Assembly (NCBI GenBank): GCA_905197385.1
Contig: CAJJYO010000103.1
Location: forward strand, 1-6,029
Direction: 5' to 3'
Source of the DNA: an uncultured Collinsella sp.
GTDB taxonomy: Bacteria; Actinomycetota; Coriobacteriia; Coriobacteriales; Coriobacteriaceae
Length of the DNA stretch: 6,029 nt
Position numbers and translations under genes: made by a program. Below the pieces are notes generated by a model, which searched no databases, had not been told where the DNA came from, and worked only from the letters and a program-made list of their open reading frames with translations. How positions within the stretch are numbered: the first letter of the stretch is position 1; each line of letters starts with the position of its first letter. Positions 4,423 through 6,029 of the stretch are shown one piece after another.

Positions 4423-5340
4423 CTATTTTCCGAGCGGGGAGAATTCGTCGACGATGAGGTCGAGGCATTGCGGAAGCGCGCGGGCTCCAAAGACGCCCGA
4501 GTTGCTGGAGATGATCTCGCCATCGAACTGCATGCCCAGCGACGGCGTGCAGGTGATTTTGGCTTCCTTGGTCTGGATGATCTTGAACTGCGGACGGCCG
4601 AGCACCTTGCCGGCGGGGTCGAGCGCGGCGGTGATCACAGTGGGCAGGAGCTGGGCGGGTTTTACGGGCTCGATGACCGCGATGTCGACCATGCCGTCGT
4701 TCATGCGGCAGTCGGGGAACAGGTTGATGTCGTTTTGAATGACCGAGGTGTTGCCGGCCATGCAGCAGATGCCATCGAGCTCCTCGACAATGCCGTCATG
4801 CTCAATCGTAAAATGCGCCACCGTGGGGTTGGGTGTGGCGAGCGCCGACAGGAAATAGGCGATCTCGCCGATGTCGTTTTTGGCGGGGGCGGCCTTCATC
4901 ATGATCTCGGCGTCGAAGCCCGAGCCGGCGATGATGATAAAGCCGTGGCGCTTCTCGTTGCCGTTCTCGTCGAGCCAAAAGAGCTCGCCCATGTCCACTT
5001 TGACCGTGCGACCGGCGCGGCAAGCCTTGGCAAGCGCCGCTGCCTCGGGGGCATTGCCGATGTTGTTGAAGAACAGGCAGGCTGTGCCGGAGGGGAAGAC
5101 GAGCGTGGGGACACCGCATCCGCGCATCTGGTCGAGCACGTTGGAGACGGTGCCGTCGCCGCCCGAAACGACCACGCGATCAAACTCGCGCACGTCTGCC
5201 ACGGCGTCCTCGGGCTCCATGCCATCGCCGATAAAACGCATCACGACCTCGTCGCCGCCCTGCGCGAGGGCGTGCGTGAATGCGTAGATTTCATCTGAGC
5301 TGGGGCCCGATGCCGGGTTGTGGATGATAAGGCAGCGCAT
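4423..5340 (-). CDS. Diacylglycerol kinase catalytic-domain lipid kinase (DgkB/YegS/LCB5-like)
   Basis: A 305-residue cytoplasmic or membrane-peripheral kinase that would phosphorylate a lipid such as diacylglycerol using ATP, feeding phosphatidate back into phospholipid synthesis; the exact lipid cannot be read from sequence. The N-terminus is MRCLIIHNPASG, typical of the family. The nucleotide-binding signature SGGDGTVSNV spans residues 59-68. A PSGTACLFFNN segment (83-93) occupies the usual P-x-GT position, and D273-G-E lies in the C-terminal lobe (GMQFDGEIISS), as in other members. The length is normal for the family and the frame is intact. The start at 5340 has only a weak upstream GGGAA. 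It is divergent from the RNase D gene with 98 bases between them, and heads a unit with the 30-residue membrane protein. Confidence 0.9.
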   Translation of the reverse strand: MRCLIIHNPASGPSSDEIYAFTHALAQGGDEVVMRFIGDGMEPEDAVADVREFDRVVVSGGDGTVSNVLDQMRGCGVPTLVFPSGTACLFFNNIGNAPEAAALAKACRAGRTVKVDMGELFWLDENGNEKRHGFIIIAGSGFDAEIMMKAAPAKNDIGEIAYFLSALATPNPTVAHFTIEHDGIVEELDGICCMAGNTSVIQNDINLFPDCRMNDGMVDIAVIEPVKPAQLLPTVITAALDPAGKVLGRPQFKIIQTKEAKITCTPSLGMQFDGEIISSNSGVFGARALPQCLDLIVDEFSPLGK

Positions 5341-5368
5341 ACTTACGTTCCCGTTCTGTGACTAACCG

Positions 5369-5376
5369 AGTATAGT
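5369..5376. promoter_or_regulatory. Overlapping, oppositely oriented -10 elements between the lipid kinase and RNase D genes
   Basis: AGTATAGT contains TATAGT on plus (5371-5376) and TATACT on minus (5374-5369). These are candidate -10 hexamers for RNase D (start codon 5439) and for the kinase (start codon 5340). Neither has a convincing -35 at 16-18 bases, so the assignment is weak. The rest of the 98-bp spacer shows only a 4-bp CCCG/CGGG stem at 5400-5415. Confidence 0.3.
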
Positions 5377-5438
5377 TGTAAGGCAATGCCGATATCCTAC
5401 CCGTGTTTTTCGGGCCTAACCTTATTCGATGGGTTGAT

Positions 5439-6029
5439 ATGTACATTTCCACACATCAGGCTCTACTCGACTTTTGCCAGCGCGCCCGTGAGTTCGACGC
5501 GATTGCCGTCGATACCGAGTTTTTGCGCGAGCGCACGTTCCATCCGCGCCTGTGCTTGGTTCAGATTGCCACCCCTGCCGAGAGCGTCGCGGTCGATCCT
5601 TTGGTGATCGACGACCTGTCGCCGCTTGCCGAGCTTATGGCCGACGAGAGCGTGACTAAGGTCTTCCACGCCTGCTCGCAGGATATGGAGGTCATGCTCC
5701 ATACCGTGGGCGTGCTGCCGCGTCCCATTTTTGACACGCAGGTGGCCGCCGCCTTTTTGGGCGAGCGCCAGCAGATTTCCTACGGCGCGCTCGTGCAGAC
5801 GTTTTGTGGCGTCTCATTGCCCAAGACCGAGTCGCTGACCGACTGGTCGCGCCGCCCGCTGACTGATAAGCAGGTCGAGTACGCGATCGATGACGTCAAG
5901 TACCTGATTGTCGCCTATACCGAGATGATGAGTCGCCTGCGCGAGCTGGGCCGGGTGGACTGGGTGCTCGACGAGTTGCGTCCGCTGGCCGACGAGTCGC
6001 ACTACCGCGCCGACCGCCATGAGGCATTC
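5439..6029 (+). CDS. rnd: Ribonuclease D-type DEDDy 3'-5' exonuclease, N-terminal 197 residues
   Basis: RNase D trims 3' ends of stable RNA precursors such as tRNA. The ATG at 5439 opens MYISTHQALLDFCQRA and runs in frame to the last base, so the 3' end is missing. All three exonuclease motifs are present: Exo I VDTEF (Asp25, Glu27), Exo II HACSQDMEV (Asp82), and Exo III YAIDDVKYL (Tyr148, Asp152), the tyrosine marking the DEDDy subclass. Other family-like stretches are LCLVQIATP, PIFDTQVAAAFLG, and KTESLTDWSRRPLT, which fits the usual nuclease core. The C-terminal HRDC region expected for full-length RNase D lies beyond the window. Only a weak ribosome binding site (GGG at 5431-5433) precedes the start, and ATG 5429 is out of frame. 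It is the only plus-strand gene. Confidence 0.92.
   Translation, partial: MYISTHQALLDFCQRAREFDAIAVDTEFLRERTFHPRLCLVQIATPAESVAVDPLVIDDLSPLAELMADESVTKVFHACSQDMEVMLHTVGVLPRPIFDTQVAAAFLGERQQISYGALVQTFCGVSLPKTESLTDWSRRPLTDKQVEYAIDDVKYLIVAYTEMMSRLRELGRVDWVLDELRPLADESHYRADRHEAF

Noticed and set aside
4294..5298. 334-codon plus-strand open frame opposite the lipid kinase
   Set aside because: The minus strand carries the GGDGT lipid kinase with all its motifs. The plus frame also crosses the terminator and the miniprotein gene without family resemblance.
5463..6020. Short minus-strand frames opposite RNase D
   Set aside because: The plus strand has all three DEDDy exonuclease motifs in one uninterrupted frame, so these are shadows.

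Overview
The window is about 6 kb of GC-rich DNA (near 60% by eye) with strong G/C third-position bias. The families and codon use suggest an anaerobic gut actinobacterium of the Coriobacteriia, Collinsella-like; this is inference from gene content, not a search result. All genes except the last are on the minus strand, so the window reads naturally from right to left.

Reading from the right: at 5439-6029 (+) is the N-terminal half of an RNase D-type DEDDy 3'-5' exonuclease, cut by the window edge. Divergent to it is a diacylglycerol/lipid kinase gene (5340-4423, -). Nine bases later comes an overlooked 30-codon gene for a single-pass membrane miniprotein (4413-4321, -), and a rho-independent terminator (4284-4250) closes that unit. 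A 230-bp AT-richer spacer carries a candidate promoter and a leader hairpin for a secreted, membrane-anchored C69-family dipeptidase (4014-2213, -). The dipeptidase reading frame is broken by an apparent one-base deletion near 3678/3679. A GC-rich hairpin follows its stop.

The most interesting part is 2127-1, a tryptophan-uptake operon. An extended -10 promoter (about 2086-2078) leads to a 22-codon leader peptide with three consecutive Trp codons (2019-1951), then a UUCG-capped intrinsic terminator (1914-1884), then a TrpP-like ECF S-component gene (1806-1234). This is the architecture of ribosome-mediated transcription attenuation, placed before a transporter rather than a biosynthetic operon. 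A 21-position inverted repeat brackets the terminator and pairs the codons just after the Trp run with RNA just upstream of the trpP ribosome binding site. That feature is not part of the textbook trp attenuator. Downstream, after a 44-bp near-perfect palindrome, lies a fused double ABC ATPase (1126 to beyond the left edge) that would energise the S component. In this copy the first Walker A has lost Gly-Lys-Ser and the frame through a deletion inferred to be 10 bases.

Two otherwise intact genes therefore carry frame-breaking deletions. Either the strain has recently lost them, or the sequence contains errors; the window alone cannot decide.
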